Positions 1 to 8,153 of a DNA stretch of 64,000 nt are shown piece after piece. Location: positions 31,792 to 95,791 of the forward strand of contig NZ_JBHZAH010000004.1 of NCBI RefSeq assembly GCF_042754225.1, written 5' to 3'. Positions within the stretch are counted from its first letter, which is position 1; each line of letters opens with the position of its first letter. The translations under genes and the position numbers were made by a program. The notes beneath the pieces were generated by a model. The model saw only the letters and a program-made list of their open reading frames with translations, was not told the DNA's origin and ran no database searches. This DNA comes from Rhodococcus_G sp042754225 (lineage in GTDB: Bacteria > Actinomycetota > Actinomycetes > Mycobacteriales > Mycobacteriaceae).

Positions 1-1606
1 CACCGCACTCTTCCCACTCTGTGTCGCCGGGGTGCGAGCCGTGTCGACGCAGCTTCTGCTGCTGCTCAATACCTACTTCATTGTTCGTTACTACAATGGA
101 TTGGCGATGGCCACCGTCTTTGGCGTTCATCCGCATGATCGCATGAGCGGTCGTTCCAGAACCGCCAAAAAAGTCGAGCACGATTGCATCTGGTGCATTG
201 TTGGCCCACCGAATCAGCTGCTCGATGAGTCGTAACGGCTTTTTTCCATTGGCGAATGCGACACCGCCTTCGGTCGACACATGACCCATGTCCGAATGAA
301 ACCCGCGCCAGAGATCTCCTCTGATGACGGTGCGTCCAAACCGGGGAATGTAGTCGTCAGACTGTCGGTAGTTTCGGTCGAGTGTGTAGATCTGCCAGAC
401 TTTACCCTTGCCGGATTTAGTGAGCCGATACGACCGGTCGTCAGTGTGGTGCACCACCCATCGGCCAGCCGGCACATCAACCACATTGGCAGAAACCGGC
501 GGGGTATCAGTGCGGCCTATGCGATGCAAGTTGTTCAGGATGAACCCGCGTGCAGCCTCGGAAGCCGGGAGTAGGACGTCCATTGCCGACGCGCCCAGGA
601 ACTTTCCTCGTTTTTTGCCAGTTTCGTGGATCAGTTCGAATCGCTCAATGTCTGCGCGCACGTCAGGATCACGGTCGAGACGATCATAGACTGAGTCCGT
701 AGTGCCATCGTCGTTGAGCCACAATGGGTAATTCGCGTCCCACCTGTCGATTCCGTCGTACAGTGGTGTGTGTTGTACCTCCACATCGAATGCGTCTGAC
801 TTTCGATATATGAGCACATACTCAATATTCTTGACGATTGTTCCTTGCTGAGCGTTCGTGGTTTTTGGGCCAGAGGTCGTGGACATCTCCACGGCAAGCT
901 GAGCAACCCGGTTGTCCACCTCAAATACCTCATCCAAGAGCATCCGAAGCCTATGTTGTTCATCGTCACCGATCGAGACCATGATTGCCCCCGACGGTTT
1001 AAGCAGATGCCACGCAATCTTGATACGACGTTCCATGAACGATAACCACTTCGATGACTTCGCCCGGTCGCTGCCATCGACGAATCTGTCGTTGTAGAGC
1101 CACGATCGCTTGCCGCCGGAGTTGTAGGGCGGGTCGATGTAGATCAGATCAACCTTCTCGCGGTGCGTTGACCGTAAGGCTTGCAGTGCATGGAAGTTCT
1201 CGCCGTTGATCACGATGTGCCACGGCGCTTTAGCAGGACCGTTCTCGATCCGCTCCGCCGACCGCAGACCGGGGTAGATTGGCTCACCGAACTCACGGAC
1301 CACGATCAACTCGGAGACGTGCCGCTCACCGCCGTCGCCGCTGAGGACAGCGACCTCGCGAGTGCGGTCGGTGAACCGGTCGACGATCCATGCTTCGGAA
1401 GACGACTCGTCGCGTAGCGCGACGCGGATACCCTTGCGGATCGGATGGTCAGGAAGGCGGACCGACTCAGGGAGGTGCCGGTCGAACACCAACCCGAAGC
1501 GACGAGACCCACGCAGGAGATCTACCTCACGCGCGAGCCGCTCACGCAGACGGGGGTCGTCGATGCGGGAAATCAACTGGTCTAGGACGTTTGATTCGTC
1601 GCCCAT
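1..1606 (-). CDS. Site-specific DNA methyltransferase, beta class (type III Mod-like), 3' end cut by window edge
   Basis: This gene reads leftward off the window; 535 codons are present and the C-terminus is missing. The translation has methyltransferase motif IV as DLIYIDPPYNSGGKR around residue 155 and the SAM-binding motif I as VLDFFGGSGTTAH about 315 residues later. The order IV before I marks the beta class, which methylates exocyclic amino groups (N6-adenine or N4-cytosine) and includes type III Mod subunits. I chose the ATG at 1606 because AAGGGG sits just before it; an in-frame ATG at 1621 is also possible. No res subunit is visible; it could lie beyond the left edge, or the enzyme may be an orphan. 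The family call is firm, the base specificity unknown. Confidence 0.88.
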   Translation of the reverse strand, partial: MGDESNVLDQLISRIDDPRLRERLAREVDLLRGSRRFGLVFDRHLPESVRLPDHPIRKGIRVALRDESSSEAWIVDRFTDRTREVAVLSGDGGERHVSELIVVREFGEPIYPGLRSAERIENGPAKAPWHIVINGENFHALQALRSTHREKVDLIYIDPPYNSGGKRSWLYNDRFVDGSDRAKSSKWLSFMERRIKIAWHLLKPSGAIMVSIGDDEQHRLRMLLDEVFEVDNRVAQLAVEMSTTSGPKTTNAQQGTIVKNIEYVLIYRKSDAFDVEVQHTPLYDGIDRWDANYPLWLNDDGTTDSVYDRLDRDPDVRADIERFELIHETGKKRGKFLGASAMDVLLPASEAARGFILNNLHRIGRTDTPPVSANVVDVPAGRWVVHHTDDRSYRLTKSGKGKVWQIYTLDRNYRQSDDYIPRFGRTVIRGDLWRGFHSDMGHVSTEGGVAFANGKKPLRLIEQLIRWANNAPDAIVLDFFGGSGTTAHAIMRMNAKDGGHRQSIVVTNNEVGIEQQQKLRRHGSHPGDTEWEECG

Positions 1607-1636
1607 TTCGCCCCTTGCCATGTCTTACCGATTCAA

Positions 1637-1666
1637 CTGCTACCCCAGGAGCTTATGGGGTAGCAG
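1637..1666. repeat. Perfect 10-bp hairpin upstream of the methyltransferase
   Basis: CTGCTACCCC and GGGGTAGCAG form a perfect stem around a 10-base loop, about 30 bases before the methyltransferase start. It lacks a T-run. It may be a 5' UTR structure, an operator, or a terminator for decayed DNA to the right. Confidence 0.5.
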
Positions 1667-2099
1667 TCGGGCTGGTTTCCGTTGGGCTCGGAGCAGCTTG
1701 CGGAACCGCGGCCACTCAGCTTGATGACCCGTCGAGCTGGCGAAGGATCTGATCCAGCTGCGCCCCCGATAAGGGTGGGTACCGGCGGTGCCGGTGATGT
1801 GATCAGCCGCTCGGCTTCGAGGCTTTTCCTCGCGCGATCGGCGCTCTTCGGAACACGAGTGGCAGGTGAACAATGGACGTCGGACCCCGCCGATCCCGGT
1901 AATCAGCTGGGCGGCAAGATGATTTGCACCGACCGGGCGTGCTCGCAACGATGGAGCCACAACGGCGGCCACGCCTCGAGCGGTTCGGGGCTCGGGTCGC
2001 CCGGCGAGTCCGTTTCCCCCGCGCCCGGAACAGGCCCACCGCATTCGGGTTCGGTTCGGTCGTGAACCGAGCCTGGTAGCAGGCCGGAGAATGCGGCGG
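1667..2099. other. No recognisable gene
   Basis: This stretch between the methyltransferase and the hsdM remnant has only short open frames without recognisable protein sequence. It is probably eroded DNA from the same lost restriction-modification locus. Confidence 0.5.
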
Positions 2100-2332
2100 A
2101 GAACGCCGTGTGTAGAACGCTCGCCAAGTGGCCTTCTTGACCTCGATCTTGAGACGGTTGGGGTTGTCGTACTTCGCCGCGAGCGCGCACCGACTCCCGT
2201 TCAGGCATCGAGGATGCAGTCGAGGCGGCGTAGGACCCTGAGCGGGAGGATCACGTTGCAGTACTGGTTGGCGCGGTAGGGACCCCGAAGTTGGTCGGTG
2301 ATTGACCAGATGAAACTACCGAGGGTGCTCAC
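2100..2332 (-). pseudogene. hsdM: Remnant of type I restriction-modification subunit M (hsdM), 5' end only
   Basis: A GTG at 2332 behind AAGGAG opens a frame reading LGSFIWSITDQLRGPYRANQ and then VILPLRVLRRLDCILDA before a TGA at 2201-2203. This is the conserved HsdM N-terminal helical domain, which in intact proteins leads into the N6-adenine methyltransferase domain. Beyond the stop a different frame continues with AAKYDNPNRLKIEVKK and WRAFYTRRS, which fits the next part of the same domain (the ...FYNTS region). The gene is therefore frameshifted and then lost; no catalytic domain, HsdS or HsdR follows. The intact start and ribosome site suggest fairly recent decay. Confidence 0.72.
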
Positions 2333-2626
2333 AAGGCTCCTTACGAGGCTCACCCGACGACGAAGGCTGGAGGCCCGGCGCGAGCCCGGGCGCGCTGTCC
2401 TAACAGGCTGCACACAGTTTGCAGCAGCCGGTGCGTCACCCAAACATCATCGCGCATCACGACACCCCGGCGGGCCACGAAGTCAGCAGCAATGATTGCG
2501 CTGGTTCGAAATCGCTCGCGTCGTCAATGAACCGAGTTCCCTCATCGCGTACCGCGCAGCGCGACTGATCACTGCACGGCGGATTCGACGCCACGGCCTC
2601 CGTCCGAGTCGTCACGGGATCAGCCG
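2333..2626. other. Intergenic DNA between hsdM remnant and the Mrr-type gene
   Basis: It should hold the leftward promoter of the former hsdM and the rightward promoter of the Mrr-type gene. I see no convincing coding frame and no clear -10/-35 pair. Confidence 0.4.
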
Positions 2627-3703
2627 ATGGATACGGTGGCAACTGTGACGGCATCAGCGTGGGTAGTGCGTTCGGGCAGGCTGGGAGAAAGGGACCAGGC
2701 TGCCATCGCCGAGGGGTGTTCGGGTGGCGGCTGGGAGGAGATCCCGGACCTCACGGCCTGCACTTCGCGCGCCGACATCGCTGGAGTTGTCGAGCCGATC
2801 CTCATGGGTGAAAGCAAGGGTCGAGTGCAGAACGTTGTAGCGCAACTGTGGGCAATCCGCGGACGCATCACCCCCGGTGACCTGCTCGTCATGCCGATGA
2901 AGACGACCAAGCAGATCGCGCTGGGCCGGGTCACCGAGGGCTACCGGTATCGACCCGACGGGCCGCCTGCGATGCGCCACACGGTGTCGGTGGACTGGCG
3001 GCGCACCGATCTGCCCCGCTCGGCGGTCAAGCAGGATCTGCTCTACACGCTGGGCAGCGTGCTCACCGTGTTCGCGCCGAGCAAGAACAACGCGGTCTCG
3101 CGCCTCGAGCACCTGCTGCAGTACGGCACGGATCCCGGTGCGGTGGAAGCACTGCCGATCCCGCCCGGAACCGGTACCGCCGGCTCAGAGTCCGACAGCT
3201 CAGTCGATTCGCCCGAGCTGAGCACCGATTTCGAACAGGCCGCCACGGATCAGATCCTCACCCGCATCGGAGAGGACTTCACCGGTCACGAGTTGGCGCG
3301 GTTGGTGACCGCCGTCCTCGAAGCCGAGGGTTTTCGGTGCGACATGTCCCCGCCCGGACCGGACGGCGGCATCGACATCACCGCGGGCTGCGGCCCTTTG
3401 GGATTGGACTCACCAACTGTGTTGGTGCAGGTCAAGTCCGGTGGTCAGGTCGGCGCGCCAGTGGTGTCACAGCTTCAGGGTGTGATGGCGACGCAGAAGG
3501 CGGATCAGGGTCTGCTTGTGGCTTGGGACGGGCTGACTCGACCGGGCCGGGATCAGATGCGCCACGATCGGCTCAGGATCCGGGTGTGGGCGGCAGCGGA
3601 CGTGGTCGATGCCGTGCTTCGCAACTACCCCCGCCTACCGGCCGACCTCCAGGCCCGCCTACCTCTGAAACAGGTATGGATGGTCAGCAACCCCGAGGGC
3701 TGA
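2627..3703 (+). CDS. Mrr-type restriction endonuclease (likely type IV)
   Basis: The 358-residue product has two parts. Residues 10-160 form a domain often found in front of Mrr nucleases, with WVVRSGRLGERD and GGWEEIPDLT and a later GDLLVMPMK stretch. Residues 215-340 are the Mrr-cat fold: FTGHELARLVTAVLEAEGF, then GPDGGIDI giving the catalytic Asp, and VLVQVKSG giving the QxK of the PD-(D/E)xK site. Such enzymes cut DNA carrying foreign methylation. An acidic linker rich in Ser and Asp joins the parts around residue 190. It stands alone, next to a methyltransferase and an hsdM remnant, which fits a defence patch. The ATG at 2627 has only a weak ribosome site, so a start a few codons later is possible. 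Confidence 0.85.
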   Translation: MDTVATVTASAWVVRSGRLGERDQAAIAEGCSGGGWEEIPDLTACTSRADIAGVVEPILMGESKGRVQNVVAQLWAIRGRITPGDLLVMPMKTTKQIALGRVTEGYRYRPDGPPAMRHTVSVDWRRTDLPRSAVKQDLLYTLGSVLTVFAPSKNNAVSRLEHLLQYGTDPGAVEALPIPPGTGTAGSESDSSVDSPELSTDFEQAATDQILTRIGEDFTGHELARLVTAVLEAEGFRCDMSPPGPDGGIDITAGCGPLGLDSPTVLVQVKSGGQVGAPVVSQLQGVMATQKADQGLLVAWDGLTRPGRDQMRHDRLRIRVWAAADVVDAVLRNYPRLPADLQARLPLKQVWMVSNPEG

Positions 3704-4903
3704 TCTCGTGATCCCGGCCGGGCGGGAAGTAGTCTGCCGGGGAGCCCGGGAGCGACCGCGCGTCGTGGACGGACGTAGTCGCGGGAGCACCACAGCACGA
3801 GCGTGAGCAGGCGGCTCCCGCGGCGCTCCGTCGAGACCGTTGCCGCCCTTCAGCAACCGGGCGAATGATAGCCGCCCTTGGCTTAAGTCGACCTCGTGCG
3901 GGATTAGTCCCGGCCGAACACCTTTCGTTGAGACGCTCTCGGCGCGGGCAGACGGCAGCCTGCGGACGCGGGTGTCCCTGAGCGGCTAGCTCGAAGTCTG
4001 TTGGGGACTTGCCTATCGCCGAGTTGCGACTGGTCGCAACGAAATGCGTCCCGCATCGAAGACTCGCCGCTTCAACGGGATGGGTACGTGCGGGTGAACG
4101 CGCGTAGCGCACCTCCACTTGCGGTGGTGCTGCAGCGGCGTATGGCGTGCGTCTGCCTGCGAAAACCTGCCCCGTGTGTAGGCCCCATCCGCTAGCGTCC
4201 TCCGCTCTCCGGGCTCCATCTAGTCGTGATAGATCGGTTCGAGTGTGCGGTATCGGAACCGGCGTACTGGCGTGGGACCGACGGAACGCCAGACGGATCG
4301 GTCCAAGGTGGCATGCTTGAGCGTTACGGTGCCCTCAACTCTCGAAGTTGAGAACAAGGGCGAACACGGACACCGCGACGGCGACTATCGACGGGTATTT
4401 GGAGATGGAGAGTCGCACAGTCCGAGGATTCAGGATGGGTACGCCAGTTCGCAGCAGACGCTCTGCACGAGCGGAGCTCGACAGGCGGTAACAGTGACGC
4501 ACAAAAGCCCCATAAGTATCAGAGTTGACGCCGCTGTGGTCCAGATTTCCAGCGCCGACGCGATCAGCATCTCAGTACGCACATCGATGGACTTGGCGTC
4601 GCAGTGCTCGAACACCTGAAGGCCCGGCACGGATGTGCCCACCCGGTGTTCTTGCCGACAGTGCTCGGTTCGGTGGGGCAACGGTGAAGTCGCCGCCGCT
4701 CTGCGCGTTCAACGGCAGTTTCGCGTCGTGGAAGGCGTTGCCGACAACAATGTTGTGAGGCTCTCCAACAGCGTCGGGTTTCCGAGGCGGTTCACGTACG
4801 TGAGTTGACATCGCAGGCGTTCGCCCAGTCGGCTAGGAGATCCTTGGCCGGTGTCTGAGGCGCAGATCAGTGCCGCGAAGCCGGGGCGTCCCCGACGTCT
4901 CCG
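3704..4903. other. 1.2 kb without a recognisable gene
   Basis: Several short frames are open on both strands, but none has a good ribosome site together with protein-like composition. The only protein-like string I noticed is QLTYVNRLGNPTLLESL, read leftward near 4780 and soon stopped; I cannot assign it. The stretch lies between the defence genes and the sigma-factor cluster and may be eroded foreign DNA. Confidence 0.5.
4023..4040. promoter_or_regulatory. Perfect palindrome, operator-like
   Basis: GTTGCGAC-TG-GTCGCAAC has two perfect 8-bp arms around a 2-bp centre. It sits in the gene-poor stretch, away from any recognised start codon, so its user is unknown. Confidence 0.35.
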
Positions 4904-5443
4904 TCAGCCGGCCGCCGCCAGCGACTGCGCCAACTGCTTGCGCGCCCGGTGAATTCGCGTCTTCACGGTGGCGACGCTGACCTGCTGGTGTTCGGCGATG
5001 TCGGCGTAGGGCAGGTCGGCGTACTCGGCGAGGACGATGGCGACGCGGAAGTCCTCGCCGAGTTGACGGAGTGCGTGCTGGACGGCGTCCGAGGTGACGA
5101 CCTGCTCGTCGAAACCGCTGCCGTGGTCGGTGAGGTCGATGCCGGGGGAGTCGTCGTCGGTGTCGTCGAGGCTGGTGGTGAGCTTGCGGCGGCGAACCAC
5201 CTTGAGGGCGGCGTTCGTCGCGATGCGGTGCAGCCACGTGTTGAAGCGGGCCTCGCCGCGGAACCGGTGCAGGTTCTGCCACGCCGCGGTCAACGCGTCC
5301 TGCAGCGCGTCCTCGGCGTCGTGGGCGTTGCCGGTGATCTGCAGGCACACGTGCCAGGCGTTGGTGCGGTACCGCCCGACGAGCTCGGCGAACGCGTGCT
5401 GGTCACCTCCACGGCACGCGGCCAACAGTTCCGCGTCGTCCAT
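4904..5443 (-). CDS. ECF-family RNA polymerase sigma factor
   Basis: The product of about 179 residues has sigma region 2 (AFAELVGRYRTNAWHVCLQI, then DAEDALQDALTAAWQNLHRF) and region 4 with a helix-turn-helix (YADIAEHQQVSVATVKTRIH). It directs polymerase to a specific promoter set. I prefer the ATG at 5443, close behind GGGGGAAG; a GTG at 5473 would add ten residues. It is the last gene of a leftward row from the Hsp70-like genes. No zinc-binding anti-sigma gene is visible after it, although ECF factors usually have one; the next 1.2 kb is empty. It may control the row it sits in, but that is an inference. Confidence 0.88.
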   Translation of the reverse strand: MDDAELLAACRGGDQHAFAELVGRYRTNAWHVCLQITGNAHDAEDALQDALTAAWQNLHRFRGEARFNTWLHRIATNAALKVVRRRKLTTSLDDTDDDSPGIDLTDHGSGFDEQVVTSDAVQHALRQLGEDFRVAIVLAEYADLPYADIAEHQQVSVATVKTRIHRARKQLAQSLAAAG

Positions 5444-5549
5444 CGACTTCCCCCACGCTCCTTGCGTTTTCACCCAACCCCCACACGGCCGTGGGGGATG
5501 CTACCCGCAGCCCGCGCACGGCGCGTCACCGTGGGGTCCGGGGCTCCGG

Positions 5550-5951
5550 TCACAGCAGGTCGTCGCCCGGAAAGGGGTCGACGGCGTCGTGCTGGAGGTC
5601 CGGCCCTGGGTCGTGCACCCCGACGTCCGTGGCGTCCCCGAGGTCGCCGAGTCCCGTGTCGGTGTCGGTGTCGTCATCGTCGAGTCGCAGGGGCTCGTCG
5701 TCGTCGACCGGGAGGTCCGCGGTGTGGTCGCCGGGCAGCAGGTGCTCGCCGGCCGACAACTCGTCGTCGACGAGGACTATGTCGTCGTCGGGAACGACCG
5801 GATCGTCGTCCATCTCGGGCACGAGATCGGCGTCGACCGCCGGCGTCGCCGGGTCCAGCGCGACCGACAGGGCCCGCTCCCACACGTCCTCGGGCAGCGG
5901 CGGCAGCGCGTCCGCCCTCGACTCCGCGAAGAGCGACTCGTCATCGTTCAT
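5550..5951 (-). CDS. Very acidic hypothetical protein
   Basis: I do not recognise this 133-residue protein. About a third of it is Asp or Glu, with runs such as PVVPDDDIVLVDDE and RLDDDDTDTDTG, and it has no signal peptide or membrane segment, so it is probably disordered and cytoplasmic. GAGG lies six bases before the ATG. It sits between a C39-like peptidase gene and a sigma factor gene on the same strand. The peptidase has a similar acidic N-terminus, so the two may be handled by the same partner. Confidence 0.6.
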   Translation of the reverse strand: MNDDESLFAESRADALPPLPEDVWERALSVALDPATPAVDADLVPEMDDDPVVPDDDIVLVDDELSAGEHLLPGDHTADLPVDDDEPLRLDDDDTDTDTGLGDLGDATDVGVHDPGPDLQHDAVDPFPGDDLL

Positions 5952-6047
5952 CGGTCACCTCGTCGACTCCTTCGTATCCGTCACCGCCGGCGCCGCGCGT
6001 CGGCACCACCGTCACCATTGTGCGTCCTCCGCGCCCGAATCCCGCGA

Positions 6048-6863
6048 TCACAGCGCGATGATCGCCGACCGACGCTCACCCGGCGTCGCCGCGGGGGCGA
6101 GCAGCGCGTCGTCTGGGGCGTCGGTCACGACCATCTGGAAGCCCGAGTCGGCCCAGGCCGCTTCGAACTGTTCGATCGGGACCTCGAGCTGATTGCCGTA
6201 CGGCACACCGGGATCCGACAGGATCACCACCCCGCGGGCGTCGTCGATGCCCGCGACGACGAGGACGTGATCGGGGGCGTCGTCCTCGCCGGCCTCGTCC
6301 TCCGGTGTCCAGATCTCCCCGGAGTCGACCATCGCGATCACCCCGTACCCGGCGTCCAGCCGGCCGCGCAGGTCGTCGAGGGAACCGTCGGTGCGGGTGC
6401 ACGGCACCCCCTGATCCTCGAGCAATGCCTCCACGGCGGGCAGGGTCATCCCCGCGCTCGGATCGTCCATCAATCCGAGCTCGACGGCGCGGTCCACCAG
6501 CTGCTGCGGGTCGGTGATCGTCGCCCCGGTGTACTGGGCGACGACCTGCGCCACCACCGACGGCCCGCAGTACCCGTCGAACTGCTGGTAGAACCAGTCC
6601 AGCGTCCACGCGACCGGGTTACCGTGCACCGCACCGTCGTCGGTGAGGTCGGGACCCTCCTCGACGGACGCCGCCACGTCACCGGCGGCGCCCAGGGAGA
6701 CCTCGTCCGGCACCGACACCTCGTCCGGCTCCGCCGCCATCTCGGGCTGCAGGTCGGCGGGCGGGATCTGCTCCGGCGCGGCGTCGTCCACCGCAGGCGC
6801 CTCCGCGACGGCCACGTCGGCACCCGACCACGCGCCGCCCGCGCCGTCGTCGAAGTCGTCCAT
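6048..6863 (-). CDS. C39-like cysteine peptidase with acidic N-terminal extension
   Basis: The 271-residue protein starts with about 80 acidic, Ala/Pro-rich residues and then has a papain-like C39 fold: catalytic Cys99 in FDGYCGPSVVAQ, His199 in DHVLVVAGID and Asp217 in LSDPG. C39-type peptidases usually cut double-glycine leaders, but stand-alone members like this have many uses. No signal peptide is present, so it appears cytosolic. The start is well placed behind GAAGGA. Its neighbours, a DxDxDG-repeat protein upstream and an acidic protein downstream, are possible substrates. The active-site residues are visible; activity is an inference. Confidence 0.75.
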   Translation of the reverse strand: MDDFDDGAGGAWSGADVAVAEAPAVDDAAPEQIPPADLQPEMAAEPDEVSVPDEVSLGAAGDVAASVEEGPDLTDDGAVHGNPVAWTLDWFYQQFDGYCGPSVVAQVVAQYTGATITDPQQLVDRAVELGLMDDPSAGMTLPAVEALLEDQGVPCTRTDGSLDDLRGRLDAGYGVIAMVDSGEIWTPEDEAGEDDAPDHVLVVAGIDDARGVVILSDPGVPYGNQLEVPIEQFEAAWADSGFQMVVTDAPDDALLAPAATPGERRSAIIAL

Positions 6864-6887
6864 CGTCGATCCTTCCGGGGCGGTCGG

Positions 6888-7991
6888 TCAGGCCAGGTCG
6901 GCGGGCAGCTCGTCGACGACCGGCGGCTCGTAGGCGTCGGTGCCGGCCTGGGTGTGGTAGCTGTCGTCGGCGGGGATCAGCGATTCGTAGGTGCTGATGT
7001 CGCCGAGCGACCCGACCCCGTTCTCGCCGGAGGTGAGGTACGACTCCTGGCTGCCGTCGTTGTCGTTGTCGGAGGTGACCAGGTCGAACTTGCCGTCGCC
7101 GTCGGTGTCGATGAGGGTCGCGTTGACGACGCCGTCGCCGTCGGTGTCGACGGCCGCGGTGTCGAAGCGGCCGTTGCCGTCGCTGTCGACCAGGTGCACG
7201 TCCGGTCGGCCGTCGCCGTCGGTGTCGAACTGGCTGGCGGTGATTCGGGCGCCGTCGATCTCGTCCTGACGGACCGGCTGACCGGTGGCCGGGTCGTGGT
7301 AGGTGACCAGGTCGACGTCGCCGTCGTCGTCCTTGTCCTCGGCGATCCGGACGGTGCCGTCGGCGCGGACCGCGGTGGCGGTCTCGTAGGTGCCGTTGTG
7401 ATCGGTGTCCTGCTCGACGAGGGTGACGTTGCCCTCGTCGTCGACGTGGGCGATGGTGTCGACGCCGTCGACGCGGGCGTGGATGACGTCGACGTTGCCG
7501 TCCCGGTCGACGTCGCGGGGGGAGTAGTAGTCGACGTTGCCCTCGAGGCCGGTCGCGGTCGGTGCCGGCTCGGTGGCGGCAGGGGCAGGTTCGGAGACGG
7601 GCTCCGCGACCGTGTCGGGGGTGGCGGTGCCGTAGGTGGCGGTCGCGGGGTCGCCGACCACGTCGGATCCAGCGGTCGCGTCGGCGCCGATGTTGCTGAG
7701 TTCCTCGGCGGTGGCGTCGATCGCGTCGAGCCGGTCCTCGACGGTGGCGGTCGGTTCGGTCACGGTGGTCTCCTCGGGTGCGGTGTCTGCGGTGTCGGTG
7801 TCCGTGATGGACGGGGCGGACGGAGCCGGTGCGGGGGCGGCGCCCATGATCTCGTCGATCTCCGCGCTGACGGCGTCCCCGATCGCGTCCAGCTTCTCGT
7901 CGGGGCTCAGGTTCGGGTCGGCCGCGATGTCGGTGAGCTCGGCCTCGTACTCGGCGAGGTCGGCGTCGGTGTATGCGTCCGGGTTGCTCAT
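6888..7991 (-). CDS. DxDxDG-repeat (EF-hand/dockerin-like) acidic protein
   Basis: The 367-residue product begins with a short helical, acidic region and an Ala/Pro/Thr-rich stretch, then has about eight copies of a calcium-binding-type loop between residues 145 and 325 (DRDGNVD, DTDHNG, DKDDDGDVD, DTDGDGRPD, DSDGNGRFD, DTDGDGVVN, DTDGDGKFD, DNDNDG). Each loop is followed by a short beta-like stretch, as in thrombospondin type 3 or dockerin-like repeats. I place the start at the ATG at 7991 behind GAGGA. No signal peptide or anchor is visible, which is unusual because such repeats are mostly extracellular. It lies between an Hsp70-like ATPase and a C39-like peptidase. Its role is not known. 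Confidence 0.72.
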   Translation of the reverse strand: MSNPDAYTDADLAEYEAELTDIAADPNLSPDEKLDAIGDAVSAEIDEIMGAAPAPAPSAPSITDTDTADTAPEETTVTEPTATVEDRLDAIDATAEELSNIGADATAGSDVVGDPATATYGTATPDTVAEPVSEPAPAATEPAPTATGLEGNVDYYSPRDVDRDGNVDVIHARVDGVDTIAHVDDEGNVTLVEQDTDHNGTYETATAVRADGTVRIAEDKDDDGDVDLVTYHDPATGQPVRQDEIDGARITASQFDTDGDGRPDVHLVDSDGNGRFDTAAVDTDGDGVVNATLIDTDGDGKFDLVTSDNDNDGSQESYLTSGENGVGSLGDISTYESLIPADDSYHTQAGTDAYEPPVVDELPADLA

Positions 7992-8103
7992 CGTTTCGTC
8001 CTCGCTCGCTCTCGTGTGCGTTGTCGAGAGTTGGATGCGGCGGGACACCGGAAAGGTTCCCGACGGTGGCGAGCAATCCTCGCGGCCCCGGCCGACACGC
8101 GAA

Positions 8104-8137
8104 AGGGGCTGCCGAACACGGTGGTTCGGCAGCCCCT
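8104..8137 (-). terminator. Hairpin terminator after the Hsp70-like gene
   Basis: AGGGGCTGCCGAAC and GTTCGGCAGCCCCT make a perfect 14-bp stem with a 6-base loop, 17 bases after the stop of the Hsp70-like gene. Read leftward, a short TTTC follows, as in a weak intrinsic terminator. It probably separates that gene from the repeat-protein gene. Confidence 0.75.
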
Positions 8138-8153
8138 CGTCATGCGTCCGCGA

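Noticed and set aside
4200..4260. GGTTCGAG string resembling a tRNA T-loop
   Set aside because: The flanking bases do not pair and no acceptor or anticodon arm is found; no tRNA is supported.
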